A program made the position numbers and the translations under genes. A DNA stretch of 55,424 nucleotides from Flavobacteriaceae bacterium (GTDB taxonomy: Bacteria; Bacteroidota; Bacteroidia; Flavobacteriales; Flavobacteriaceae): assembly GCA_947371275.1 (NCBI GenBank), contig CANBOV010000006.1, forward strand, positions 1 through 55,424. The letters are read 5' to 3'. Positions 45,017 through 53,760 of the stretch are shown here, piece by piece. Positions within the stretch are counted from its first letter, which is position 1, and every line of letters starts with the position of its first letter. A model generated the notes under the pieces. It saw nothing but the letters and a program-made list of their open reading frames with translations. It did no database searches and was not told the DNA's origin.

Positions 45017-47566
45017 ATGAAACTAGCCTGGGCACTTTTTCTAACTATAATTCTAAATCTTACGGTAGCAGCGCAAGATGGATCAGTTGATGCTTCCTTT
45101 AATCCAACCGATATCGGACATAGAAATGGGGACGGACCCTACAATACAGTAGCCGATCCAAGCACCTATTTTTATAAAGTAGCCGTGCAAGCAGATGGTA
45201 AAATAATAGCCAGCGGCCAGTTCACTCAATATAACGGAACCACTTGTACGAATCTTATTCGCCTTACAGTTGACGGACTCTATGATACAACCTTCAATTC
45301 AGGTGGAGTAGGCTTAGTGGGAACGGTTTACGCCATCATCATCCAACCTAATGGTAAGATTTTAGTTGGTGGAGAACTGTACAGTTATAATGGCACTTCA
45401 ATTCAAAATGTCATCCGATTAAATGCCGATGGTACGTTAGATTCAACCTTCAACGTTACCGTGGGACAAGGCAATTTAAATACCGTGCACTCACTAGCGC
45501 TGAGAAATGATGGCAAACTTTACATCGCCGGAAAATTTGATAATATATCCATCATTCGGGTCGATACTAACGGAGTGACTGACACTACCTTTACTTGCCT
45601 TGCAAACGCTTTTCAAGGCTACATCTACTCCTTGGGGATTCAATCGGATGGTAAAGTTATTCTAGGGGGCGGATTTACAACCTTTGGTAGTACCTCCAGA
45701 AACAGAATTCTGAGATTAAATATCGATGGCACTTTAGATACGGCTTTTGATCCTGGAACTGGAGCCAGTAATACGGTAAGAAAGGTAATCGTGCTGTCTG
45801 ATGATAAGATATTGATGATGGGTGATTTCGACAGTTATAATGCCAATTACGAGACTAAACTTATCGCACGATTAAATTCAAACGGACTTCTAGACACTTC
45901 ATTTACGCCAGGATATTTTAGTATTGACCTCGGGGTTTTAGGGGTGCTAAATTCGATTTTGGTCGAGCCTGACGGTAAGATTCTGGTAGCAGGCTCTTAC
46001 AACTATCACGGCGCAACGCCTATTTTTGCCAATGCGACTTCCGTGATTAATTTAACCCGCCTAAATGCTAATGGCACTCGAGATACCACTTTTAGTACGA
46101 TTGGCACTGATTCTTCCATAAATGATATTGCTATGCAAGGCAGCACTAATTTTATCATAGGAGGAAGTTTTGAAACCTACGCTAACGTGGCTCGTCGCCG
46201 AATGGCACGTTCTTTAGCCAACGGAACCAATGATATAACATTTAATACGGGTAGCGGATCTAATAGTTCTGTGTTAGACTTAAAGGTGTTACCCGATGAT
46301 AAAATACTAATTGCTGGAGCGTTCCGTTTATACAATGGTGTAGTGAGAAATAGAATGGCCCGCTTAAATTCAGACGGAACCTTAGACCTAACCGCAAATG
46401 CTGCTCCCTTAATCAATTCTGATATTTATGCCTACAAAGTGCAATCCGACGGTAAGATCCTTATTGGAGGTGCCTTTACTACTGTAGGCACAGCCTCTAG
46501 AAGTTTACTAGCGCGCTTGAACGCCGATTTCACCTTAGACACTTCGTTCAATATTGGTACGGGTTTTTCTTCCAATAGAGTGACCGACATAGCGGTGCAA
46601 TCCGATGGTAAGATCATAGTAGTAGGGTATTTTACCTCCTTCAACGGAGCAACCTGCAACCGCGTAGCAAGACTAAATGCCAATGGCTCTCTTGACACCA
46701 CTTTCAATGTGGGTACTGGGGCAGACAGCTCCATTGCTACCGTTATCCTTCAATCTGATGGGGAAATTATTCTTTTTGGAGGTTTTACTCATTTCAATGG
46801 CGTTTCAAAATATGGTATCGTACGACTAAATACCGATGGGAGCATAGAAACTACGTTTACTACCGGTACAGGGCTCAACGGAACCGTAAAATGTGCTACC
46901 GAATTGGCCAATGGGAAAATACTGTTGGCGGGCACACTAAATACCTACAACGGTTCAAATGTCGGCGTTATGATGCGATTAAACCACGACGGAACCCGAG
47001 ATACGACGTTTGTGATGGGTCATAACACCTCCGTAACGGTGGAGCATTTTATAGTGCAGCCCGATGGTAAAATTATTATGGGAGGAACTAATTTTGCTTC
47101 CCTGTATAGTGGTCTTCGCAACGTAGCCAAATTGAGCGCCGACGGCGCTGTTGATGGAACATTCAATTACAATACCTTTTTAGGACCAAACGGCACTATC
47201 TATTGTGTAGGATTACAGTCTACTGGGAAGCTAATTGTAGCGGGCAATTTTGATATATTTGATACCACCGGTCGCAATCGTGTGGCCCGACTTAACAATA
47301 CAGCTCCTTTAAGTACAACCAACTTTACAGAAGCGTCCAATAATGTAATAGTGGCTACTAAAAACAATACAATCAGCATAGACACAAAAAACACACCTTT
47401 ACAGTCGGTTTCAGTGTATGACCTAAACGGGAAATTGTTGTACCTGAACCAAAAAATAACCGAAGCTAATTTTGTTATTGAATCCATACAACCGATGAAC
47501 CAATTACTCCTTTTTAAATTTATCGACCAACAAGGGAAGAGTTCAACCTTAAAAACCATGTTCTAA
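45017..47566 (+). CDS. Secreted delta-60 repeat protein with C-terminal sorting-like domain
   Basis: An 849-residue extracellular protein. Residues 1-19 are a signal peptide. I count about fourteen delta-60-type repeats of 45-60 residues, recognisable by QSDGKIIVGG-like, FNG and RLNADGTLDTTF-like phrases; some are degenerate (for example AMQGSTNFIIGG). They probably form one or two beta-propellers. The last 75 residues (SVSVYDLNGKLLYLN to STLKTMF) look like a T9SS sorting domain but lack the usual YPNP opening. It faces the RCC1 protein gene, a functionally similar neighbour. Function unknown. Confidence 0.88.
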   Translation: MKLAWALFLTIILNLTVAAQDGSVDASFNPTDIGHRNGDGPYNTVADPSTYFYKVAVQADGKIIASGQFTQYNGTTCTNLIRLTVDGLYDTTFNSGGVGLVGTVYAIIIQPNGKILVGGELYSYNGTSIQNVIRLNADGTLDSTFNVTVGQGNLNTVHSLALRNDGKLYIAGKFDNISIIRVDTNGVTDTTFTCLANAFQGYIYSLGIQSDGKVILGGGFTTFGSTSRNRILRLNIDGTLDTAFDPGTGASNTVRKVIVLSDDKILMMGDFDSYNANYETKLIARLNSNGLLDTSFTPGYFSIDLGVLGVLNSILVEPDGKILVAGSYNYHGATPIFANATSVINLTRLNANGTRDTTFSTIGTDSSINDIAMQGSTNFIIGGSFETYANVARRRMARSLANGTNDITFNTGSGSNSSVLDLKVLPDDKILIAGAFRLYNGVVRNRMARLNSDGTLDLTANAAPLINSDIYAYKVQSDGKILIGGAFTTVGTASRSLLARLNADFTLDTSFNIGTGFSSNRVTDIAVQSDGKIIVVGYFTSFNGATCNRVARLNANGSLDTTFNVGTGADSSIATVILQSDGEIILFGGFTHFNGVSKYGIVRLNTDGSIETTFTTGTGLNGTVKCATELANGKILLAGTLNTYNGSNVGVMMRLNHDGTRDTTFVMGHNTSVTVEHFIVQPDGKIIMGGTNFASLYSGLRNVAKLSADGAVDGTFNYNTFLGPNGTIYCVGLQSTGKLIVAGNFDIFDTTGRNRVARLNNTAPLSTTNFTEASNNVIVATKNNTISIDTKNTPLQSVSVYDLNGKLLYLNQKITEANFVIESIQPMNQLLLFKFIDQQGKSSTLKTMF

Positions 47567-47640
47567 AAGCAATAGAAAGACTGTCAAAAGATTAGCAGCT
47601 TGGCAGAGAAGAATATGCCGTATACTTACTATTGGGTAAC

Positions 47641-47690
47641 AATTTGATAGGAGACGAGTTAAACTAATGGAGCGCAGCGTAGTAAGTATA
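47641..47690 (+). repeat. Dispersed intergenic element, fragment (copy 3)
   Basis: AATTTGATAGGAGACGAG followed by CTAATGGAGCGCAGCG (47664-47679) matches the right half of copy 2; the hairpin is missing. Confidence 0.6.
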
Positions 47691-47751
47691 TAAACCTGAG
47701 CAAGAATAGGTGATAAGCCGAAAAGAAAAAATACATATTGTCGCAGCACTT

Positions 47752-47835
47752 TGTCATGCCGACGAAGGAGGACACGAGCGAAGCGAATGATGGATCGAAA
47801 TGGAATAAATTAGGGATTTTATTTTTTTGGAATTT
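47752..47835 (+). repeat. Dispersed intergenic element, variant (copy 4)
   Basis: GTCATGCCGACGAAGGAGG leads into GACACGAGCGAAGCGAATGA and TGGAATAAATT, ending in TTTGGAATTT (47826-47835). That last box is shared with copy 5. Confidence 0.6.
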
Positions 47836-47892
47836 GACACGAGCGAAGCGACTGATGGAGCAAAGCGGAATAAATTTTCAATTTTGGAATTT
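47826..47892 (+). repeat. Dispersed intergenic element, 67-nt variant (copy 5)
   Basis: The element is bracketed by TTTGGAATTT at 47826-47835 and 47883-47892. GACACGAG and the TGATGGAGCAAAGCGGAATAA part are kept, but the CTAA hairpin is replaced by CGAAGCGA, which accounts for the shorter length. Confidence 0.7.
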
Positions 47893-47916
47893 ACTCTTGC
47901 ATATTGTTTCAATTTT

Positions 47917-48010
47917 TAAGATTCTCAAATCCTCTAGAGTTTACTCAGAGCCTATATAGAGTTTACTTAAATCCTACTATAAGTGTACCTAGACTTTACT
48001 CGAACCTTTA
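47917..48010. repeat. Degenerate 22-nt tandem repeat
   Basis: Two clear 22-nt units (47937-47958 and 47959-47980), both starting GAGTTTACT and containing CCTA, are flanked by weaker copies on each side (about 47917-47936 and 47992-48010). Confidence 0.5.
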
Positions 48011-48099
48011 ACCCGTCCTGAAACAACTTTACGCAAAAACCATCCAACCATCCAACAATCCAACTATCAAATTAGCGACTGCGACTATATAAGGCCTTC

Positions 48100-49320
48100 T
48101 TAAAACAACTCATAAATCATCAACCCGCTTCGAAACTTCGGCTCAATATACGTACTCTTAGGCGGCATAATAAGGGATTGATCGGCTAGCGCTTTAATCT
48201 CTGCGATGTCGGAAGGGTACAGCATGAAGCCTACCGCAAACTCACCTTCGTCTACCAGTTCTTTGATGGTGAGGATAGATTGCTTCCCGGGGATGTATTC
48301 GATGCGTTCGTCGTTTCTTAGGTCTTCGATGCCTAATAAGGGCTGGAGTACCTTGTCGTATAAGATTTGGGCATCCAGGTTGGCTAGGAGGGAAGGGGTA
48401 CTGTTGTCTTGCTTATAGAACAAGGCATAAAAGCGACCGTCTAGGTACATGCCAAATTCAAATTTGCTCTGCGGTTTCCACAGTTCTTGCTCCTTGTCTT
48501 TGATGATGAAGTGTTCGCCCAGTTGCGCCATGAAGGCTTCTTGACTGTGGCCATTCAAGTCCCGAATGATGCGGTTGTATTCGTAGATTTTTACGTTGCT
48601 CTCAGCAATCAAGAAACTCATGAAGTAATTTAAGTTGGGATTTCCACTCCCTTGGTCCTCATCATACAACAACTCCGCCGAAGCCGAGCGGTGGTGTCCA
48701 TCAGCGATGTATAATTCGGGGATGTTGGCAAACTGTTCAGTGAGCCAGTCAATCTCTTCCGCACCCGCTATTTTCCATAACTGATGCTTTTCTTTATTGG
48801 TCGTACTGTAATTGTAAATAGGCACCTCTTGCTTCTTGGCTGCTATCCAACTAGTCAACACCTCATTGTCGGGATAAGTGATTAGTACCGGCTCGGTATT
48901 AAAGCCTGTTTGGTGTAAATAATCCTTGAAATATTCCACGCGATACTGCAGGGTATCCTCATGTTTTTTAATGATATTATTCTTGTAATCTTCTATTGAG
49001 GTGCCAGCTACTATTCCTGTGAAGGTCTGTGACTTAGACTGTATTTCATAAAGGAAAAACACCGCATCCTCTTCGGTCATAAATACCCCTTCCTCTTTGA
49101 AGTCTTGGTACTTATGAGCCACCCCTTTAAACCGCTTGTCCAAAGTGATTTTCTGCGAATGCACATAAGCCGGATGGATCACATGCAAAAAGGAATAGGG
49201 ATTAAAACTCAACCATGCAGCCAACTCAGCCGAACTGTAATCATCATAATTCCGACAACTCACAAGCCCCACCTTATCAGGGGTCGGCCGAACCGCTTTA
49301 AAAGGGATTATTTTACTCAT
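48100..49320 (-). CDS. DUF1015 family protein
   Basis: A 406-residue cytoplasmic protein of a widespread uncharacterised family. It has the typical start IIPFKAVRPTPDKV, then SFLHVIHP, the family motif LYIADGHHRSASAELL (residues of about 205-220) with its conserved His pair, NYFMSFLIAESNVKI and a C-terminal MPPKSTYIEPKFRSGLMIY. The ending resembles that of the family in other phyla. It lies with hbd and the Gfo/Idh/MocA gene on the same strand, separated by repeat-bearing gaps. Function unknown. Confidence 0.9.
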   Translation of the reverse strand: MSKIIPFKAVRPTPDKVGLVSCRNYDDYSSAELAAWLSFNPYSFLHVIHPAYVHSQKITLDKRFKGVAHKYQDFKEEGVFMTEEDAVFFLYEIQSKSQTFTGIVAGTSIEDYKNNIIKKHEDTLQYRVEYFKDYLHQTGFNTEPVLITYPDNEVLTSWIAAKKQEVPIYNYSTTNKEKHQLWKIAGAEEIDWLTEQFANIPELYIADGHHRSASAELLYDEDQGSGNPNLNYFMSFLIAESNVKIYEYNRIIRDLNGHSQEAFMAQLGEHFIIKDKEQELWKPQSKFEFGMYLDGRFYALFYKQDNSTPSLLANLDAQILYDKVLQPLLGIEDLRNDERIEYIPGKQSILTIKELVDEGEFAVGFMLYPSDIAEIKALADQSLIMPPKSTYIEPKFRSGLMIYELF

Positions 49321-49474
49321 TTATATTTTTTAATTAGAGGACTAACATCCTTAGAAGGCGTCTATCATCTACAAGCATTACCATCTTTTTTTTTATTTGG
49401 AATTTAAATTATTTGAATTTAGACCCAAATCGTTTTAATAAAGACTCTCATCCTAAGAACGTATCTATTATCCC

Positions 49475-49490
49475 TGCCTGCCGGCAGGCA
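49475..49490. repeat. Perfect 16-bp palindrome
   Basis: TGCCTGCCGGCAGGCA is self-complementary and stands out as GC-rich in an AT-rich gap between two minus-strand genes. The adjoining text (49390-49470) also carries a loose remnant of the TTTGGAATTT element. Confidence 0.6.
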
Positions 49491-49509
49491 AGTATCCGTC
49501 TATTATCTA

Positions 49510-50397
49510 TTATCTAAACTGCTTAGATACGATTTCGGCTTTTTTAGATAAAGAATAATCATAGAAACCCTCACCCGACTTCACGCCCAACTTCCCAGCC
49601 ATAACCATGTTGACTAATAGCGGACACGGAGCGTATTTAGGGTTCTTGAAGCCGTCATACATTACGTTTAAAATGGATAGGCATACATCCAGCCCAATGA
49701 AGTCGGCTAGTTGTAACGGACCCATAGGATGCGCCATGCCAAGTTTCATTACGGTGTCTATTTCGTTAACGCCGGCCACACCGTTATATAAGGTTTCAAT
49801 GGATTCGTTGATCATCGGCATCAAGATACGGTTGGCCACAAATCCTGGGTAATCGTTTACTTCAGTAGGGGTTTTGCCCAACTTTACCGATAAATCCATA
49901 ATAATTTGCGTCACTTCATCAGTAGTATTATACCCTCTAATGATTTCAACCAATTTCATAATCGGCACCGGATTCATAAAGTGCATCCCAATTACTCGTT
50001 CAGGATGTACCACCTGAGCCGCTATCTGCGTGATGGAAATCGAAGAAGTATTGGTAGCCAATATAACGTTATGGTCACAGATGTCGCTAAGTTGTTTAAA
50101 GATGTTCAACTTCAAACCCACATTCTCGGTAGCGGCTTCCACCACCAAGTCAGTTCCCACCACACCGTCTTTTATGTCGGTATAGGTAATAATGTTTCCT
50201 ATTGTTTTGTGCTTTTCGTCCTCCGTAATACTGCCCTTAGCCACCATACGATCCAAATTGGAAGCAATAGTAGCCATGCCTTTCTCCAAAGACTTCTCTG
50301 ATACATCAATTAATTTTACGGTAAACCCGCTTTGGGCAAACGTATGAGCAATTCCATTACCCATCGTTCCCGCGCCTATGACAGCTATTGTTTTCAT
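49510..50397 (-). CDS. 3-hydroxybutyryl-CoA dehydrogenase
   Basis: It interconverts acetoacetyl-CoA and 3-hydroxybutyryl-CoA with NAD(P). The 295-residue protein has the Rossmann motif VIGAGTMGNGIAHTFAQSG (residues 5-23), ATNTSSISITQIA, the catalytic His in GMHFMNPVPIMKLVEI, NDYPGFVANRILMPMINE and GPLQLADFIGLD. The short single-enzyme form without a hydratase domain is typical of Hbd/PaaH. It might serve fatty-acid or phenylacetate metabolism; the neighbours do not decide. Confidence 0.92.
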   Translation of the reverse strand: MKTIAVIGAGTMGNGIAHTFAQSGFTVKLIDVSEKSLEKGMATIASNLDRMVAKGSITEDEKHKTIGNIITYTDIKDGVVGTDLVVEAATENVGLKLNIFKQLSDICDHNVILATNTSSISITQIAAQVVHPERVIGMHFMNPVPIMKLVEIIRGYNTTDEVTQIIMDLSVKLGKTPTEVNDYPGFVANRILMPMINESIETLYNGVAGVNEIDTVMKLGMAHPMGPLQLADFIGLDVCLSILNVMYDGFKNPKYAPCPLLVNMVMAGKLGVKSGEGFYDYSLSKKAEIVSKQFR

Positions 50398-50530
50398 TCT
50401 ATATATTTAGTATTGTTTGTTTAAAAATTAAGAGGCCACGATTGTTTTACGATTTAACGCTACAAATATCTTCCAACAATTCAGCAATCCAGCAATCCAA
50501 ACTGCGACTACGCACTGCGACTGTATTCTT

Positions 50531-50553
50531 ATCAAGCGCTTACAGCGCTTGAT
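50531..50553. other. Perfect 10-bp hairpin spanning a stop codon
   Basis: ATCAAGCGCT (50531-50540) pairs with AGCGCTTGAT (50544-50553) around a TAC loop. The minus-strand stop codon of the oxidoreductase gene (50540-50542) lies at the loop. There is no T-run after it on the minus strand, so it is not a standard terminator. Confidence 0.5.
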
Positions 50554-51517
50554 TGCGCTCCATACTCTCAATAATCATATACGCCACTCGTAACGCTTCC
50601 GTTCCATCCTCCAAAGTCACTATCGGAGTAGTATTGTTTGTTATAGCATCCGCAAAAGTCTCCAATTCGTCCAAAATGGCATTGTTAGCCGATACTTCTG
50701 GATTGGCAAAGTAAATCTGCTTGCGCTCGCCTTCAGCATTCTGTAAGATCATATCAAAATCTCCCGGTACTTCGGGCGCCTCTTTCATCTTCACAACTTC
50801 ACAGGTTTTGTCCAAATAGTCAACCGAGATATAAGCATCCTTCTGAAAGAAACGCGACTTGCGCATGTTCTTCATTGAGATACGACTAGAAGTAATATTG
50901 GCCACACAGCCGTTTTCAAATTCAATACGGGCATTCGATATATCAGGCGACTGACTCAAAACAGCAACCCCACTGGCATGCACCGCTTTTACTTTTGATT
51001 TCACTACGCTAAGAATAGCATCAATATCATGGATCATCAAGTCCAATACCACAGGTACATCTGTTCCTCGTGGGTTGAACTCCGCCAATCGATGGGTTTC
51101 AATAAACATGGGTTGGTCAATCATATCCTTAACAGCCGTAAAAGCCGGGTTAAAACGCTCTACGTGTCCCACCTGTCCTTTGACATTATATTCTTTCGAT
51201 AAGGCAATGATTTCTTCGGCTTCCGCCACAGTAGTAGATATTGGCTTCTCTATAAAGACATGCTTCCCTGATTTAATCGCCACCTTCGCACATTTATAAT
51301 GCGAAAGGGTAGGGGTAACGATGTCAATAACATCCACCGCATGAATCAATTTTGCTATAGTATCAAATTGTTTGTATCCAAATTCGGCCGCTATCTTAGC
51401 GCCGTTTTCCTGATGCTCATCATAAAACCCAACGAGCTCATATTTTTCCGATTGTTGTAATAAACGCAAGTGTATCTTCCCAAGGTGACCAGCACCCAAA
51501 ACGCCAACTTTAAGCAT
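50540..51517 (-). CDS. Gfo/Idh/MocA family oxidoreductase
   Basis: A 325-residue NAD(P)-dependent oxidoreductase. The start at 51517 gives MLKVGVLGAGHLGKIHLRLL with the Rossmann glycines; another ATG two codons upstream (51523) is possible. It has DIVTPTLSHYKCA, HVFIEKPIST with the catalytic-type EKP lysine, GHVERFNP and VVLDLMIHDIDAIL. The GHVERFNPA phrase is shared with a conserved Bacteroidetes subgroup. Substrate unknown, probably a sugar or related polyol. Confidence 0.88.
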   Translation of the reverse strand: MLKVGVLGAGHLGKIHLRLLQQSEKYELVGFYDEHQENGAKIAAEFGYKQFDTIAKLIHAVDVIDIVTPTLSHYKCAKVAIKSGKHVFIEKPISTTVAEAEEIIALSKEYNVKGQVGHVERFNPAFTAVKDMIDQPMFIETHRLAEFNPRGTDVPVVLDLMIHDIDAILSVVKSKVKAVHASGVAVLSQSPDISNARIEFENGCVANITSSRISMKNMRKSRFFQKDAYISVDYLDKTCEVVKMKEAPEVPGDFDMILQNAEGERKQIYFANPEVSANNAILDELETFADAITNNTTPIVTLEDGTEALRVAYMIIESMERNQAL

Positions 51518-51532
51518 AAACATAAATTTTAC

Positions 51533-51540
51533 CAAAAATA
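51533..51540 (-). promoter_or_regulatory. -7 box upstream of the Gfo/Idh/MocA gene
   Basis: TATTTTTG on the minus strand ends 15 nt before the chosen ATG and 9 nt before the alternative one. Confidence 0.45.
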
Positions 51541-51796
51541 ACAATTAGTTTACAATGATACCTACCGGGCTCTAAATTATTTTAGTTCTAATTAGCAGAT
51601 AGTTTTTAGAACTTCTTTGCCATTCCCGCGAAAGAGAAAACCCAGCTCCCTAACCTATAAATGCCTTTGTCTTACTACTTAATTCTTATTCCTTAATACT
51701 TCCATCAGAACCTTACTACCTTAAAAAACTCATTTAATTTTAGTTTGCAAATTGCAAATATTCCCCTTAATTTTACGAAATAAATGACACTCCCCA

Positions 51797-52438
51797 TTGA
51801 AAGATACCAGCAAACACCAAGGACTACGCAACCAACTAGCCAAACAGCTAGAAGACAAAGGCATCACCGATAAAAAGGTATTGGATGCCATACGCAAAAT
51901 CCCACGACATTTGTTCTTGAATTCCAGCTTTGAAGACTTTGCCTACCAAGACAAAGCGTTTCCTATTGCCGCTAATCAAACTATATCCCAACCTTATACT
52001 GTAGCCTTCCAAACCGAATTGCTCCAAGTTAAGAAAGACGATAAGATCTTAGAGATTGGTACGGGTTCTGGCTACCAAACGGCGGTGCTAGTAGCATTAG
52101 GAGCAAAAGTCTATTCAGTCGAACGCCAAAATGAATTGTTTAAGATTACCTCGGCTTTGTTGCCTAAACTGGGTATACGCCCAAAACACTTATCCTTTGG
52201 AGACGGTTATAAAGGTTTGCCCAATCATGCGCCTTTTGACAGCATCATCGTAACCGCTGGTGCACCAGTAATTCCGCAGCCCTTGATGGCCCAATTAAAA
52301 GTAGGAGGGAGGCTAGTCATTCCACTAGGCGAAACCGATCAAGTCATGACCATGCTCATCCGTAAAAATGAAACCCAATTTGAGAAACACGAGTTTGGTG
52401 AGTTCCGCTTCGTGCCGTTACTTGAAAATAAAAACTAA
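51797..52438 (+). CDS. pcm: Protein-L-isoaspartate O-methyltransferase
   Basis: It methylates damaged isoaspartyl residues so that proteins can be repaired. The 213-residue protein has [24 protein letters not shown] (split around residues 51-67), the SAM motif [14 protein letters not shown] and [16 protein letters not shown]. The start is a TTG at 51797: an in-frame stop lies four codons upstream and the family begins with this [10 protein letters not shown] sequence. Its stop overlaps that of the convergent smpB by 4 nt. Confidence 0.95.
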   Translation: MKDTSKHQGLRNQLAKQLEDKGITDKKVLDAIRKIPRHLFLNSSFEDFAYQDKAFPIAANQTISQPYTVAFQTELLQVKKDDKILEIGTGSGYQTAVLVALGAKVYSVERQNELFKITSALLPKLGIRPKHLSFGDGYKGLPNHAPFDSIIVTAGAPVIPQPLMAQLKVGGRLVIPLGETDQVMTMLIRKNETQFEKHEFGEFRFVPLLENKN

Positions 52439-52887
52439 AACGCCTTCTTAATCCGGTCGATGTCCCGTTTGGTATCAGCTTCTTTTAGACTCTCACGTTT
52501 ATCGTAGGTTTTCTTTCCTCGGCACAGCCCAATGTCTAATTTGGCAATTCCCTTTTCGTTAGTAAACAATTTTAAAGGAATAATGGTAAGTCCTTTAGTA
52601 TCCATCGCACGCTCTAGTTTTTTCAACTCACGCTTGTTCAAGAGCAACTTGCGCTCGCTCTTAGCTTTATGATTAAACTGATTCCCATAAAGGTATTCAT
52701 CAATTTGAGTATTGATGGCAAACAGTTCGTGATTGTGAAACTCACAAAACCCTTCGGTGATATTGGCTTTCCCTATGCGTATGGATTTAATTTCCGTACC
52801 GGTTAAGACAATACCCGCCGTATAGGTTTCAATTATTTCATAATCAAACTTGGCCCGCTTATTTAGTATGTTGATGGTTTTTAACAT
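52435..52887 (-). CDS. smpB: SsrA-binding protein SmpB
   Basis: It delivers tmRNA to stalled ribosomes. The 150-residue protein begins [18 protein letters not shown] and has [30 protein letters not shown] helix, [23 protein letters not shown] and a basic C-terminal tail. The ATG at 52887 is chosen over a TTG at 52896 because that codon lies inside a -7 box. The ssrA gene is not in this window. Confidence 0.95.
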   Translation of the reverse strand: MLKTINILNKRAKFDYEIIETYTAGIVLTGTEIKSIRIGKANITEGFCEFHNHELFAINTQIDEYLYGNQFNHKAKSERKLLLNKRELKKLERAMDTKGLTIIPLKLFTNEKGIAKLDIGLCRGKKTYDKRESLKEADTKRDIDRIKKAF

Positions 52888-52893
52888 GGGGGA

Positions 52894-52901
52894 CAAATGT
52901 A
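52894..52901 (-). promoter_or_regulatory. -7 box abutting the smpB start
   Basis: TACATTTG on the minus strand with only 6 nt before the ATG, implying a very short leader. Confidence 0.45.
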
Positions 52902-52991
52902 TAAATTATTGGTGCAATTAGGGAGAAAATTAGCAATAAAAAAAATACCTAATCTATGATTTATATCAGTTTTTCGGAAAATTCTTCCTCC

Positions 52992-52999
52992 TACTTTTG
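52992..52999 (+). promoter_or_regulatory. -7 box upstream of the outer-membrane barrel gene
   Basis: TACTTTTG, 26 nt before the ATG at 53026. Confidence 0.45.
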
Positions 53000-53025
53000 T
53001 CCTGTAATTTTAAACCAAAAACAAA

Positions 53026-53664
53026 ATGAAAAAATTATTATTAGCAGCTGGTATTGTATTATTATCACTAACTACACAAGCACAAGAAAAAAGTCAAGGT
53101 CTGAAAGGAGCATGGTTTGTAACGTCTCAAGTAGGATACCAACAAACTAAAACAGGTGATTCAAAAGGAACAAACTTATCTATAGTTCCAATTGTTGGTA
53201 CCTTTGTTACCCCTTCAGTAGCCGTTGGTGCAGGAGTGGGGATGATTGACATCAAAGCAGAAAACGCAACAGGTACTACAGCCAATACTAATTTATTAGT
53301 AATTGAGCCTTTAGTTCGAAAATATTGGAATGTTGCCGGTAATTTCTATTTCTTTGGTCAATTAGCTACGCCTATCATCAGTGGAAAAGAAAAAGAAGCC
53401 GATACTAAAGTTTCTCAATTTGGCTTAGCCATGTCGGGAGGTATTGATTTCTTCGTATGCAAAAACTTCTCTGTAGAGTTCTCCTATGATTTGGCTAATT
53501 TCACTTCAACTACTATTGATCCTAAAACAGGAGACAAAACTACCGTTACTAACTTCTCGTTAGCCCATATGGCTACACCAGACCCAGTATACGTTAGTGC
53601 CTTAGGGGGAAGTATGCCAAACTTAACGTCACCGTTAGCATTTGGATTTAAATTCGTGTTTTAA
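53026..53664 (+). CDS. Outer-membrane beta-barrel protein
   Basis: A 212-residue exported protein with a signal peptide (residues 1-19, ending TQAQ). The mature part alternates hydrophobic and polar residues in strands with aromatic ends (AWFVTSQVGYQQT, VAVGAGVGMID, NFYFFGQLATPI, NFSVEFSYDLANF) and ends in LAFGFKFVF, a typical terminal strand for BAM recognition. It is a small OmpW/OmpX-like or porin-family barrel. Ligand or transport role unknown. A terminator follows. Confidence 0.85.
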   Translation: MKKLLLAAGIVLLSLTTQAQEKSQGLKGAWFVTSQVGYQQTKTGDSKGTNLSIVPIVGTFVTPSVAVGAGVGMIDIKAENATGTTANTNLLVIEPLVRKYWNVAGNFYFFGQLATPIISGKEKEADTKVSQFGLAMSGGIDFFVCKNFSVEFSYDLANFTSTTIDPKTGDKTTVTNFSLAHMATPDPVYVSALGGSMPNLTSPLAFGFKFVF

Positions 53665-53713
53665 TTTATTGAGTTAATAGGTTAGTAGTCTGGGTCATGC
53701 CAGATGCTAGAGG

Positions 53714-53746
53714 CCGCCAGTCTTGGTTGATTGGCGGTTTTTTTTT
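53714..53746 (+). terminator. Rho-independent terminator after the barrel gene
   Basis: A 9-bp stem with one G-U pair (53714-53722 with 53729-53737), a 6-nt loop and nine T. It ends 2 nt before the next gene's -7 box. Confidence 0.88.
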
Positions 53747-53748
53747 CG

Positions 53749-53756
53749 TACTTTTG
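53749..53756 (+). promoter_or_regulatory. -7 box abutting the VF530-family gene
   Basis: TACTTTTG with only 4 nt before the ATG at 53761. The upstream terminator occupies the -33 region. Confidence 0.5.
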
Positions 53757-53760
53757 TCGC

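Larger units (their letters stand above)
47567..48099. other. 533-bp intergenic region packed with repeats
   Basis: The stretch between the convergent delta-60 and DUF1015 genes holds three copies or fragments of the dispersed element and a degenerate 22-nt tandem repeat (47917-48010), all listed separately. A 73-codon frame (47738-47959) runs through the repeats and is not credible as a gene. No clear terminator is seen. Confidence 0.65.

Noticed and set aside
45017..47566. Repetitive coding DNA that could look like a CRISPR or satellite
   Set aside because: The repeats are protein-level (delta-60 motifs of 45-60 residues) and diverged at the DNA level, with an intact frame.
47738..47959. 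73-codon frame downstream of the delta-60 gene
   Set aside because: It runs through the dispersed repeat copies and has no recognisable protein features.
51600..51680. Possible repeat around CATTCCCGCGAAAGAG
   Set aside because: It recalls a common dispersed bacterial repeat, but only one arm is present and no second copy is in the window.
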